DNA of 64,000 bases from Streptomyces sp. LX-29 (GCF_029541745.1 NZ_CP089746.1:6395559-6459558); one strand, 5' to 3'. Shown: positions 17,758 to 26,573, counted from the stretch's first letter. Numbers and translations: made by a program. Notes: generated by a model from the sequence alone, not told the origin.

Positions 17758-20700
17758 ATGCCGGGCTTCACGCATCTGCGCACCGCCTCCGGGTTCTCGA
17801 TGCGGTACGGAGCCGCGCACCCGGAGCGGCTGGCGCGGTGCGCCGCCGAGCGGGGCATGGACGCGCTCGCGCTGACCGACCGCGACAGCCTCGCCGGGGC
17901 GGTTCGCTTCGCCAAGGCGGCCGCCGCCGCCGGAGTGCGGCCGCTGTTCGGCGTCGACCTGGCGGTGCGCGAAGACCTGGCCGGAGACCCGGCCGCGGAC
18001 CCGGCCGCGGACCCGGCCGTCCGGGGCGGCTCCCCCACGGGGGCGCGGCGCCGCACACCGGCGCGCGGCGGGGCGTTCCTCGACGAGTCCGCTCCGCGCG
18101 CGGTCTTCCTCGCGAGGGACGGCGCGGCCGGCTGGGCCGCGCTGTGCGGCCTGGTCTCGGCGGCGCACGCCGGCCCGACGGAGGGCCCGCGGAGCCCCGC
18201 CCCCGTCCCGCTGCTGCACTGGGCGGACCTGGCGGGCGCGGCCGCCGCGGCGCGCGCCCCGCTGACCGTGCTGCTCGGCCCCGACTCGGACGTCGGCCGG
18301 GCGCTCGCCGCCGGCCGCCCCGACCTGGCCCTCCGCCCGCTGGCGCGGTGGCGCGAGCTGTTCGGCGCCGACGCGCTGCGGCTGGAGGCGGTCTGGCACG
18401 GCCGCACCGGCACCGGCCCCGGCTCGCTGCGGCTCGCCGCCCGCACCGTCGGCTTCGCCGCCGACCAGGGTCTGCGGGCCGTGCTCAGCAACGCCGTCCG
18501 CTACGCCGACCCCGGACAGGGCCCGGTCGCCGATGTGCTGGACGCCGCCCGCCGACTGGTGCCCGTCGACCCGCGCCGCCCCGAGGCGCTGGACGGCGGG
18601 GAGCGCTGGCTCAAGGGCACACGGGAGATGACACGGATCGCCGAGCGGATCGCGGAGGCCGCCGGGGACCGCCGGGCCGCCGCACGGCGACTGCTGGAGG
18701 AGACCGCGCGCACCGCCGCCGAGTGCCGCGTCGACCCCACCGCCGACCTGGGCATCGGCGGCATCCACTTCCCCGAGCCGCACCTGGTCGGCGCCGACCG
18801 GCGGGGCGCCGCGCGGGTGCTGCGCTCGCGCTGCGCCGCCGCCATGGTGCTGCGGGGCTACGACCGCGACGCGCGGCGGTTGCGGCGACTGGAGGACGAG
18901 CTGCGCACCATCGAACGGCTCGGCTACGCCAGCTACTTCCTCACCGTCGCCCAGGTCGTCGACGACACCCGCGCGCTGGGCATCCGGGTCGCCGCCCGCG
19001 GCTCGGGCGCCGGCTCGTTCGTCAACCACCTGCTGGGGATCGCCCACGCGGACCCGGTCGAGCACGGTCTGCTGATGGAGCGCTTCCTGTCGGTGCGCCG
19101 GGCCGCCCTCCCCGACATCGACATCGACGTCGAGTCCGCGCGCCGCCTGGACGTCTACCGCGCGATCTTCGACCGCTTCGGGGCGGAGCGGGTGGCGACC
19201 GTCGCGATGCCCGAGACCTACCGGGTGCGCCACGCGGTACGGGACGTGGGCGCCGCCCTGGGCATGGACCCGGCCGAGGTGGACCGGCTCGCCAAGTCCT
19301 TCCCGCACATCCGCGCCCGGGACGCGCGGGCGGCGCTGGTCGAGCTGCCCGAGCTGCGAGAGGTGGCGGCGGAGTCGCGCCGTAAGGGCTACGACCGGCT
19401 GTGGAGCCTGGTGGAGGCGCTGGACGGGCTGCCGCGCGGGATCGCCATGCACCCGTGCGGCGTGCTGCTCTCGGACGCCGGGCTGCTGGCCCGCACCCCC
19501 GTCGTGCCCACCAGCGGCGAGGGCTTCCCCATGGCGCAGTTCGACAAGGACGACGTGGAGGACCTCGGTCTGCTCAAGCTGGACGTGCTCGGTGTGCGGA
19601 TGCAGTCCGCGATGGCGCACGCCGCGCGGGAGATCGAGCGGGTCACCGGCCAGGCCCTGGACCTGGACGACCCGGCGCAGGTGCCGCCCGGCGACCGTGA
19701 CACCTACGAGCTGATCCGCTCCGCCGAGACGCTCGGCTGCTTCCAGATCGAGTCGCCGGGCCAGCGCGACCTGGTCGGGCGGCTGCAACCCACCACCTTC
19801 CACGACCTGGTCGTGGACATCTCGCTGTTCCGGCCCGGCCCGGTCGCGGCCGACATGGTGCGCCCCTTCATCGAGGCGCGGCACGGCCGCCGCCCGCCGC
19901 GCTACCCGCACCCGGACCTGGCGTACACGCTGCGCGAGACCTACGGCGTCGTCGTCTTCCACGAGCAGATCATCAACATCCTCGCCACCATGACCGGCTG
20001 CGAGCGCGACCTGGCGGACGAGGCGCGGCGCGCCCTGTCCAGCCCCGAGCGGCAGAGCCGGGTGCGGGCCTGGTTCTGGGAGCGTGGGACGCGGCGCGGC
20101 TACGACCGGGAGGTGCTGACGCGCACCTGGGAGATCGTCGAGGCGTTCGGCAGCTACGGCTTCTGCAAGGCGCACGCCGTCGCGTTCGCCGTGCCGACGT
20201 ACCAGTCCGCCTGGCTCAAGGCCCACCACCCGGCGGCCTTCTACGCCGGGCTGCTCACCCACGACCCCGGGATGTACCCCAAGCGGCTGCTGCTGGCGGA
20301 CGCGCGGCGGCGCGGGGTGCCGATCCTGCCGTTGGACGTGAACCGCTCCGACACCGCCTATCGGATCGAACTGATGTCCGGTTCGGGTGTCGGCGGCGGG
20401 CCCGGTGGTCCGGGGCGCCTCGGCATCCGGATGGCGCTGAGCGAGGTGCACGGCATCAGCGAGGCGGAGGCCGGCCGGATCATCGCCGGACAGCCGTACA
20501 CCTCGCTCCAGGACCTGTGGCGGCGCGCCCACCCCGGGCGACCGGTCGCCGAACGACTCGCGAACGTGGGCGCGCTGGACGCCTTCGGCGCCAACCGCCG
20601 CGAGCTGCTCCTGCGCATCGCCGAGCTGCACCGACAGCAGACGTCCGGGCGGCGCGGCGCCACCGGCGCGGGCCAGCTCCCGCTCGCCGAGGCCATGTCG

Positions 20701-21354
20701 CCGGCCCCCGCCGGCCTGCCCGACCTGGACGAGCGGGAGCGGCTCGGCGCCGAGCTCGGCGTCCTCGGCATGGACGTCTCCCGTCACCTGATGGGCGACC
20801 ACCAGGGGTTCCTGGAGGAGCTGGGGGTGACATCGGCGCGGCGGCTGCGCGGGGCGCGGCACGGGGAGACGGTGCTGGTCGCCGGGGCCAAGGCGGCCAC
20901 CCAGACGCCGCCGGTACGCTCCGGCCGCCGGGTCATCTTCACCACCCTCGACGACGGCACCGGCCTGGTCGACCTCGCCTTCTTCGACGACAGCCACGCC
21001 GCCTGCGCGCACACCGTCTTCCACTCCTGGCTGCTGCTCGTGCGCGGCGTGGTCCAGCGCCGCGGCCCGCGCAGCCTCAGCGTGGTCGGCTCCGCCGCGT
21101 GGAACCTCGCCGAGCTCATCGAGGTGCGGCGCACCGGCGGGCTGGAGCAGGTGGCCGCGCTGCTGGCGCGGCGGCCCCCGGCCGCCGAGGAGGGCGCGGT
21201 GGACGAGGCGGCCGCGGCCGCCGGCACGGACCGCCGTATCCACCTGTCCACCGGCTACGAGCTGCACCCCTGGGCCGACCTCCGGCCCGCCGGCGACACC
21301 TCGGCCACCGGTCGCAAGCTGTGGCACTCGAGTCCGGGGAGCGCGGGCCGATGA
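17758..21354 (+). CDS. dnaE2: Error-prone DNA polymerase III alpha subunit DnaE2
   Basis: A 1198-aa C-family polymerase starting at ATG 17758 (GGGAGG upstream); the open frame extends far upstream but only as shadow of the previous gene. An N-terminal PHP domain begins HLRTASGFSMRYGA, where the second His of the usual HxH metal pair is Arg, as in DnaE2-type degenerate PHP sites. The polymerase core includes RGSGAGSFVNHLLGI and the catalytic LPDIDIDVESAR (DxD). A helix-hairpin-helix region and a C-terminal OB fold (ETVLVAGAKAATQTPP ... FTTLDDGTGLVDLAFF) follow. Normal DnaE1 is essential elsewhere; DnaE2 performs SOS-induced mutagenic translesion synthesis with ImuA/ImuB partners. It overlaps the next gene by ATGA. 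Confidence 0.95.
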   Translation: MPGFTHLRTASGFSMRYGAAHPERLARCAAERGMDALALTDRDSLAGAVRFAKAAAAAGVRPLFGVDLAVREDLAGDPAADPAADPAVRGGSPTGARRRTPARGGAFLDESAPRAVFLARDGAAGWAALCGLVSAAHAGPTEGPRSPAPVPLLHWADLAGAAAAARAPLTVLLGPDSDVGRALAAGRPDLALRPLARWRELFGADALRLEAVWHGRTGTGPGSLRLAARTVGFAADQGLRAVLSNAVRYADPGQGPVADVLDAARRLVPVDPRRPEALDGGERWLKGTREMTRIAERIAEAAGDRRAAARRLLEETARTAAECRVDPTADLGIGGIHFPEPHLVGADRRGAARVLRSRCAAAMVLRGYDRDARRLRRLEDELRTIERLGYASYFLTVAQVVDDTRALGIRVAARGSGAGSFVNHLLGIAHADPVEHGLLMERFLSVRRAALPDIDIDVESARRLDVYRAIFDRFGAERVATVAMPETYRVRHAVRDVGAALGMDPAEVDRLAKSFPHIRARDARAALVELPELREVAAESRRKGYDRLWSLVEALDGLPRGIAMHPCGVLLSDAGLLARTPVVPTSGEGFPMAQFDKDDVEDLGLLKLDVLGVRMQSAMAHAAREIERVTGQALDLDDPAQVPPGDRDTYELIRSAETLGCFQIESPGQRDLVGRLQPTTFHDLVVDISLFRPGPVAADMVRPFIEARHGRRPPRYPHPDLAYTLRETYGVVVFHEQIINILATMTGCERDLADEARRALSSPERQSRVRAWFWERGTRRGYDREVLTRTWEIVEAFGSYGFCKAHAVAFAVPTYQSAWLKAHHPAAFYAGLLTHDPGMYPKRLLLADARRRGVPILPLDVNRSDTAYRIELMSGSGVGGGPGGPGRLGIRMALSEVHGISEAEAGRIIAGQPYTSLQDLWRRAHPGRPVAERLANVGALDAFGANRRELLLRIAELHRQQTSGRRGATGAGQLPLAEAMSPAPAGLPDLDERERLGAELGVLGMDVSRHLMGDHQGFLEELGVTSARRLRGARHGETVLVAGAKAATQTPPVRSGRRVIFTTLDDGTGLVDLAFFDDSHAACAHTVFHSWLLLVRGVVQRRGPRSLSVVGSAAWNLAELIEVRRTGGLEQVAALLARRPPAAEEGAVDEAAAAAGTDRRIHLSTGYELHPWADLRPAGDTSATGRKLWHSSPGSAGR

Positions 21355-23525
21355 CCCACGAGCGATGGTCCGCCGACCCACGCCCCACGGCCCCGGCCGC
21401 ACCGCCGGTCGGCCGCCCGCCGGCCGCCGACCGGACCCGCGCCGAGGCTCCGGACCTCCGCCACGACCGGCCAGGCCGGCCAGGCGGGCCCGACCGGCCC
21501 GTCGGCTCCGGTGCGGACTCCGGCCGTGGTGCGGACTCCGGGCATGGCATGGACTCCGGGCGCGGTGCCGGCTTCGGCCGTGGTGCGGACTTCAGCCGTG
21601 GCGCGGACTCCGGGCATGGCATGGACTCCGGGCGCGGTGCCGGCTTCGGCCGTCGTGCGGACTTCAGCCGTGGCGCGGACTCCGGGTGGGAGCGGGCACG
21701 GGCCCGTGGGCGCGACGGCGATGTCGAGCGTGGTCGTGAGGGCGCCGGTGGTTCCGGGGCGGCCGTGGTCGCCCCGCTCGACGCGGGCCGTGTCTGGGAG
21801 CGGAGCGCCGTCGGCGGCCGTGGCGGCTGGGGCGCGGGGGCCGAGCGGGACGGGGGGCGAGTCCCGGGCCGGGCCCGGAACACCGCTGCCTCTGCCGCCG
21901 CCGGTGCCGGCGGCGCCCCGGCGCGGGCGCGCGGTGGCGAGCGCCGTCCGGTCGGTGGGGCGGGGGACCGGCTGCCGGTGCGTTCGGGGCGGGGCGGCGG
22001 CGGGCGGACGGAACCCGGGGTGCTCTTCGTGCGCTTCCACCCGACCGGGGACGAGGCGGCGCTGGGGGCCGACACCTACCAGGCGCTGCTGGGACTGCTG
22101 GCCGGGGTGACACCGATCGTGGAGGCGCTGCCGCCCGACGCGGCGCTCGTCGACGTCAGCGGGGCGCTGCGCTACTTCGGTCGGGACGCGATCGGGCTGG
22201 CCGGGATCGTACGGGTGCGGGCGCTGGCCCGGTACGGCGTGGACTGCACCATCGGGGTGGCCGCCAACCCGCTGCTCGCCCGGATGGCCGCCGCCGACAG
22301 CCCGCGCGGGGCGATCCGCGCCGTGCCCGCCGATCCGGACGCGGTCGCCGCCTTCCTCGCGCCCAAGCCCGCCGCCGCGCTGCACGGCGTCGGCCCGGCC
22401 ACCGCCCGCGCCCTGGGCGCGTACGGCCTGGACAGCGTGGAGCGGATCGCGGCCACCCCGCTGCCCACCCTGCAGCGCATCCTGGGCGCGGCCGCCGGCC
22501 GCCGGGTCTACGAGGGCGCGCACGGCCTCGACCCGGCGCAGGTCACTCCGAACGCCCCGGCGCGCGCGATGGCTCTGGAACACCGCTTCGAGCTGGACGA
22601 ACTGGACCCGGTGCGGCGGCGCCGGGCGCTGCTCGCCCTGACCCACCGGCTGGGCGCCGCCATGCGCCGGGAGCGGCAGGCGGCCACCGCGCTCACCCTG
22701 ACCGTCCGCTACGCCGACCGCTCCACGACCACCCGCGGTCACACCCTGCCCGAGCCCACCGCCCACACCCCGGCCCTGACCGCCGCCGCCTACCGGTTGC
22801 ACGAGGCCCTCGGGCTGCAACGCGCCCGCGTCCGCTCGCTCGCGCTCCGCGCGGATCTCACCGACGCCCGGCGCGCCGTCCAGCAGCTGACCTTCGACCC
22901 GCTGGACGCCCGCCGTCGACGCGTCGAGGCCGCCATGGACCGCGCCGAGGCCCGCTACGGGACGGGCGCGGTCGGGCCCGCCGCCACCTACCGCCGCCGA
23001 AGCGCGTTAGCAGCGGCGGAAGGCGTAGCCCTCCTCGCCCGCCGGCCGCACGTCCAGGTCCCGGCTCACGATGGACAGCCGCCCTCCCCAGGCGGCGCAC
23101 GCCTTCCGGAAGTCCGCGTCGCTGTACTCGATGACGAAGACGCGGTCGCGGTACGCCTCCGCGTACTCCTCGCACTCGTCGTAGCGGCCGCACTCCTCCA
23201 CGACGGCGAAGTCGAAGCCGATCGAGGCGCGTTCGGGCAGCAGCTCGGTGGTGTTCTTCTGACCGATAGCCAGCCCGGCCCGGTGCGCCCGGGCGGCCAG
23301 CAGCCGGGCGAAGGCGATGTTGTCGCCCTTGTCGAGCCGGCCGTCGGAGCGCTCGTAGGAGTCGAGGTTGTCGGGCTCCAGGGCCTGGTACCCGCTGCGC
23401 GCGCAGCCGTCGATCCACCGGCCGACGATCGCGGCCAGCTCGGTCCGCTTGGCCGCGGTCGAGATGTCGAGGAGCGGCTCGTCCCAGTCCTCGTCGACGA
23501 TCAACTCCCCGTCGGCGTCGCGTAG
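21351..23525 (+). CDS. Catalytically degenerate Y-family polymerase (ImuB-like), long overlap at 3' end
   Basis: ATG 21351 overlaps the dnaE2 stop (ATGA), implying translational coupling. Residues 1-220 are disordered, Gly/Arg/Asp-rich and contain a 24-aa tandem repeat. Residues 222-548 match Y-family polymerases: palm, the VDVSGALRYFG strand, the HhH (KPAAALHGVGPATARALGAYG), little finger and VQQLTFDPLDARRRR. The catalytic Asp of the DxDxFFA motif is replaced (VLFVRFHP) and the SxDE motif lacks Glu (PPDAALVDVSG), so nucleotidyl transfer is not expected. This is the hallmark of ImuB. The clamp-binding motif (QLSLF-like) is degenerate. Recognisable domain ends near 23000; the remaining 170 or so codons are antisense to the GH114 gene, entered through a TTA codon at 23007-23009, so the true C-terminus is uncertain. 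Confidence 0.8.
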   Translation: MTHERWSADPRPTAPAAPPVGRPPAADRTRAEAPDLRHDRPGRPGGPDRPVGSGADSGRGADSGHGMDSGRGAGFGRGADFSRGADSGHGMDSGRGAGFGRRADFSRGADSGWERARARGRDGDVERGREGAGGSGAAVVAPLDAGRVWERSAVGGRGGWGAGAERDGGRVPGRARNTAASAAAGAGGAPARARGGERRPVGGAGDRLPVRSGRGGGGRTEPGVLFVRFHPTGDEAALGADTYQALLGLLAGVTPIVEALPPDAALVDVSGALRYFGRDAIGLAGIVRVRALARYGVDCTIGVAANPLLARMAAADSPRGAIRAVPADPDAVAAFLAPKPAAALHGVGPATARALGAYGLDSVERIAATPLPTLQRILGAAAGRRVYEGAHGLDPAQVTPNAPARAMALEHRFELDELDPVRRRRALLALTHRLGAAMRRERQAATALTLTVRYADRSTTTRGHTLPEPTAHTPALTAAAYRLHEALGLQRARVRSLALRADLTDARRAVQQLTFDPLDARRRRVEAAMDRAEARYGTGAVGPAATYRRRSALAAAEGVALLARRPHVQVPAHDGQPPSPGGARLPEVRVAVLDDEDAVAVRLRVLLALVVAAALLHDGEVEADRGAFGQQLGGVLLTDSQPGPVRPGGQQPGEGDVVALVEPAVGALVGVEVVGLQGLVPAARAAVDPPADDRGQLGPLGRGRDVEERLVPVLVDDQLPVGVA
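21531..21686 (+). repeat. 72-bp in-frame tandem repeat in the ImuB-like gene
   Basis: Two copies (21531-21602 and 21603-21674) differing at only one or two bases, plus the first 12 bases of a third. They encode a 24-residue GADSGHGMDSGRGAGFGR-type unit. The period is a multiple of three, so copy-number change keeps the frame. Confidence 0.9.
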
Positions 23526-23993
23526 CAGCAGCTCGGGGTGGTTCTTCCGCCACCAGCCGACCGCGTCGGGCTGGGCCTGGAAGGTGTTGACGTAGCAGAC
23601 GTTGTAGGCGCCCTTCGCGGGCGGGGCCGTGCGGTCGCGGGCCACGGCGCGCACCCCGGCGGGCGGCGGGTAGGGGCCGCCGATCTGGTAGTCGAACGCC
23701 ATGTCGGCGGTGGGCGCCTCGACCACGCGGTCCGCGGCGGGCGGCGCCGTGGTGGAGCTCGGCGGGCGGGTGCGGTCGGAGCCCTCCGACCGGCCGCCGT
23801 CGGAGCAGCCGGTGGCCGTCATGGCGAGCGCCAGCACGCCGATCGCGACGGCCGCCGCGCCGGCCGGTCGACGGCGCCGGCGCCCCGCCGGGGCCTCACC
23901 CGCCGATCCGCGTTCGCCGTGCGGCGTCCCCGTCCATGCCCGGGTCCCCGTCCGCTCCCGGCTCCGCGCCCGTCCCCGCGCCCGCATCCGCAT
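23007..23993 (-). CDS. GH114 endo-alpha-1,4-polygalactosaminidase-like lipoprotein
   Basis: A 328-aa predicted secreted lipoprotein. A long basic n-region precedes a hydrophobic stretch ending at lipobox AMTATGC (Cys63), then a Thr/Pro linker. The catalytic TIM-barrel-like domain runs from about residue 95 (FDYQIGGPYPPP) to the end, with GH114 marks: YVNTFQAQ, LLDISTAAKR, YQALEPDNLDSY and FVIEYSD. The enzyme class hydrolyses alpha-1,4-galactosaminogalactan in microbial exopolysaccharide. The start ATG 23993 follows GGGGGG; an internal start cannot be excluded given the long n-region. Its 3' half lies opposite the reading frame of the ImuB-like gene. Confidence 0.88.
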   Translation of the reverse strand: MRMRARGRARSRERTGTRAWTGTPHGERGSAGEAPAGRRRRRPAGAAAVAIGVLALAMTATGCSDGGRSEGSDRTRPPSSTTAPPAADRVVEAPTADMAFDYQIGGPYPPPAGVRAVARDRTAPPAKGAYNVCYVNTFQAQPDAVGWWRKNHPELLLRDADGELIVDEDWDEPLLDISTAAKRTELAAIVGRWIDGCARSGYQALEPDNLDSYERSDGRLDKGDNIAFARLLAARAHRAGLAIGQKNTTELLPERASIGFDFAVVEECGRYDECEEYAEAYRDRVFVIEYSDADFRKACAAWGGRLSIVSRDLDVRPAGEEGYAFRRC

Positions 23994-24305
23994 ACCCCCC
24001 GTATTCACCGCATCCGTTCCGATAAGGATCAAGATTCCATACGCGCGCCGGGGACGCGCCGCCCGCACCCCGGCGACGCCCCTCGGCGCGGGGTCGGCCG
24101 TTCTGCCAGGACAGCGAGAGTTCGGCACCCTGATGGCGATTTCCGGCCCATGGTTCCTGGATGTCCCGTGAGGATTCCGTACGGCTTTCTTCACCAGCCG
24201 ATGGCTGGATGCGGATGCTACTGACTCGTAAGTTAATTAACGCGCAACACTCTTGTGATCCGGATCGCAGGTGCGCAGCTTTCAACCCCCCATCGAGGAG
24301 TTCCT
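23994..24305. other. Divergent promoter region between GH114 and lipase genes
   Basis: A 312-bp spacer, AT-richer near 24170-24260. It contains the perfect 10-bp palindrome GTTAATTAAC (24232-24241), 65 nt before the lipase start, a candidate operator. No ORF is supported. Confidence 0.4.
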
Positions 24306-25301
24306 ATGAAGCTGCCCTGGAGACGGAACAAGCGATTCCGCGCCATAGTACCGGCGTTGACATTGGCGCTCGTCGGGGCCGTGGCGCCGGTCGCGAGCGC
24401 CGCGCCCGCGGCCGGCCCGCAGGCGGAGAGCCGCGGCTCGCAGAGCGTCGGTCAGGACCTGCGGGACGGCGCCAGCCTGAGCGAGGCCGAGGCGGCGCAG
24501 GCCCGGTCGGCGGTCGTGGCACAGGTGAACGCCCAGGCCGGCCCCGACCGCGGCTGGAACGACTACTCCTGCAAGCCCTCGGCGAAACACCCTCGCCCGG
24601 TCGTCCTCGTCCACGGCACCCTCGGCAACTCCGTGGACAACTGGCTCGGGCTCGCCCCCTACCTCGTCGCCCGCGGCTATTGCGTGTTCTCGCTCGACTA
24701 CGGCCAACTGCCCGGAGTGCCGCTGTTCTACGGACTCGGCCCCGTCGCCGACTCGGCCAAGCAGCTGTCCAGGTTCGTGGACAAGGTGATCGCCGCCACC
24801 GGGAGCTCCAAGGTCGACCTCGTCGGCCACTCCCAGGGCGGGATGATGCCCCGTCACTACCTGAAGTTCCTGGGCGGCGCGGCCAAGGTGAACCACCTGG
24901 TCGGGATCGCTCCGACCAACCACGGCACGTCCCTGTCCGGGCTGACCAAGCTGCTGGACTACTTCCCCGGCGCGCGTGACCTCATCGACACCAACGCCCC
25001 GGGGCTGACCGACCAGGCCGTCGGGTCGGACTTCCTCAAGCGCCTCAACGAGGGCGGCGACACCGTCCCCGGCGTGGGTTACACCGTCATCGCGACCAAG
25101 TACGACCTGGTCGCCACCCCCTACACCACCGGGTTCCTGAACGGTCCGAACGTCAGGAACGTCGTGCTCCAGGACCTCTGTGCGGTCGACCTGTCCGGGC
25201 ACGTCCTGGCCGCGATGGCCGACCGGCTCGTCTTCCACGAGACCGCCAACGCGCTCGACCCGGCCAACGCCAAGCCGACCAACTGCCTCTCGTTGACCTA
25301 G
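24306..25301 (+). CDS. Secreted class 2 lipase / alpha-beta hydrolase
   Basis: A 331-aa extracellular triacylglycerol lipase-type hydrolase. The signal peptide (residues 1-33) starts MKLPWRRNKRFR and ends VASAA. The oxyanion region VVLVHGTLGNSVDNW and the nucleophile elbow GHSQGG (Ser176) are clear. The catalytic Asp is likely in YDLVATPYTT and the His in LSGHVLAA. Paired cysteines (SCKP/YCVF and LCAVD/TNCLS) suggest disulfides. ATG 24306 has GAGGAG upstream. It is monocistronic, followed by a strong hairpin. Confidence 0.92.
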   Translation: MKLPWRRNKRFRAIVPALTLALVGAVAPVASAAPAAGPQAESRGSQSVGQDLRDGASLSEAEAAQARSAVVAQVNAQAGPDRGWNDYSCKPSAKHPRPVVLVHGTLGNSVDNWLGLAPYLVARGYCVFSLDYGQLPGVPLFYGLGPVADSAKQLSRFVDKVIAATGSSKVDLVGHSQGGMMPRHYLKFLGGAAKVNHLVGIAPTNHGTSLSGLTKLLDYFPGARDLIDTNAPGLTDQAVGSDFLKRLNEGGDTVPGVGYTVIATKYDLVATPYTTGFLNGPNVRNVVLQDLCAVDLSGHVLAAMADRLVFHETANALDPANAKPTNCLSLT

Positions 25302-25411
25302 AACCGCCCCCGTGCCCGCCCGAGAGGTCGTATACGACGCGTACGCGACCCCTCGGCGGATTCCGTACGCCGGAAGGCCCCCGGTCGGGGCTCGACGGCG
25401 CTCGGGAGGGA

Positions 25412-25453
25412 CGACGGGCCGCCACCCTCCATCGGTGGGGTGGCGGCCCGTCG
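25412..25453. terminator. Bidirectional terminator between lipase and ohr
   Basis: A perfect 16-bp stem (25412-25427 / 25438-25453) lies between convergent genes. It is followed by short repeats of gtcgcgcgttccc. Confidence 0.85.
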
Positions 25454-25551
25454 CGCGTTCCCCTGCCCGTCGCGCGTTCCCATGGCGCGTCGTGGCTTCA
25501 GGCGGCGCGTCGTGGGCTCCGGCGGCGCGGGCGCGTCCGCGGCGGCGCGCG

Positions 25552-25977
25552 CTACTCGACGACGAGCTCGACCTCGACGTTGCCGCGGGTCGCCTTGGAG
25601 TACGGGCAGACCTGGTGGGCCTGCTCGATCAGGGCGTGGCCGGTCTCGCCCTGGAGCGCCTCGGGGAGCTCGACGCGCAGCGTGGCCTTGAGGCCGAAGC
25701 CGCCGTCCGCCTCGTCCTTGCCGATGCCGACCTCGGCGGTGACCGAGACCTCCGAGGTGTCGACCTTCGCCTGGCGGCCGACCAGGCCCAGCGCGCTGGC
25801 GAAGCAGGCGGCGTAGCCGGCGGCGAAGAGCTGCTCCGGGTTGGTGCCCTGGCCGTTCCCGCCCAGCGCCGTGGGCATCGCCAGCGGCAGATCCAGCTGG
25901 CCGTCGGAGCTCACGGCCCGACCGTCGCGCCCGCTGGCCGTGGCGACCGCGGTGTACAGAGCGTCCATGGGGACCAT
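25552..25977 (-). CDS. ohr: Organic hydroperoxide resistance protein
   Basis: A 141-aa cytoplasmic Ohr/OsmC-family thiol peroxidase that reduces organic and fatty-acid hydroperoxides with lipoylated partners. Both redox cysteines are present in their Ohr contexts: GYAACFASAL and QVCPYSKATRGN. The NPEQLFAAGYAACF block marks Ohr rather than OsmC. Start at ATG 25977 (GAGG upstream); ATG 25968 gives a 138-aa product and is nearly as likely. It is divergent from the MarR-type ohrR gene with a shared operator region, the standard Streptomyces organisation. Confidence 0.95.
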   Translation of the reverse strand: MVPMDALYTAVATASGRDGRAVSSDGQLDLPLAMPTALGGNGQGTNPEQLFAAGYAACFASALGLVGRQAKVDTSEVSVTAEVGIGKDEADGGFGLKATLRVELPEALQGETGHALIEQAHQVCPYSKATRGNVEVELVVE

Positions 25978-26020
25978 CCCTCTTTTCCTCGCTGTGGGGT
26001 GCTTGAACAGGAGTGAAGCA

Positions 26021-26040
26021 CACAATTAAGTTGTGCACAA
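26021..26040. promoter_or_regulatory. OhrR operator
   Basis: CACAATTAAGTTGTG (arms CACAA/TTGTG, 5-nt spacer) overlaps TTGTGCACAA, a second perfect palindrome, in the 83-bp ohr/ohrR spacer. The spaced ACAA/TTGT half-sites are like known OhrR sites (TACAATT-AATTGTA). Regulation of both genes from here is inferred. Confidence 0.75.
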
Positions 26041-26060
26041 CCAAAGGGTAGGCTGGGGGC

Positions 26061-26573
26061 ATGCCTGACCGCCCCGACACCGCCCCGCAGGCCACGGCCG
26101 CCGATCTCCCCGACGAAGAGGACCTGCTCCGTCTCGACCTCCAGATCTGCTTCGCGCTGCACGCGGCCTCCCGCGCCTTCGGCGGGGTGTACCGCCAGGT
26201 CCTGCGGGACACCGGGCTCACCTACCCGCAGTACCTGGCGATGATGGTGTTGTGGGAGCACGGCGAGATGCCGGTGAAGCGGCTGGGCGACTTCCTGCGA
26301 CTCGACTCCGGCACCCTGTCGCCGCTGCTCAAGCGGCTGGAGGCGGCCGGTCTGGTGCAGCGGGAGCGCAGCGTGCACGACGAGCGCTCGGTCACCGTGC
26401 GGCCGACGGCCGACGGCACGGCGCTGAAGCGGACCGCCCAGGCCGTGCCGCGCAAGGTGATAGGGGCCACCGGCCTGGACGCCGTCGAGATGACCGAGCT
26501 GAGGTCACGGCTGCGCCACCTCACGATGGCACTCGACGCGGCCCTGGACGACCTGGAGGAGACGGAGGACTGA
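26061..26573 (+). CDS. ohrR: MarR-family organic peroxide sensor OhrR
   Basis: A 170-aa winged-helix repressor. The peroxide-sensing cysteine is in the expected N-terminal helix (LDLQICFALHAASR), followed by the LTYPQYLAMMVLWEHGE helix and wHTH (KRLGDFLRLDSGTLSPLLKRLEAAGLVQRER). The DERSVTV wing is present. In this family oxidation of that Cys releases DNA and de-represses ohr. ATG 26061 is chosen, with GGGGGC weakly complementary upstream. Confidence 0.93.
   Translation: MPDRPDTAPQATAADLPDEEDLLRLDLQICFALHAASRAFGGVYRQVLRDTGLTYPQYLAMMVLWEHGEMPVKRLGDFLRLDSGTLSPLLKRLEAAGLVQRERSVHDERSVTVRPTADGTALKRTAQAVPRKVIGATGLDAVEMTELRSRLRHLTMALDAALDDLEETED

Noticed and set aside
20517-21350. Open frame continuous with the ImuB-like gene inside dnaE2
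   Set aside because: It lies inside the strongly conserved dnaE2 frame; ATG 21351 is coupled to the dnaE2 stop.
21531-21686. 72-bp repeats as a CRISPR-like array
   Set aside because: Units are directly contiguous with no spacers and encode an in-frame peptide repeat.
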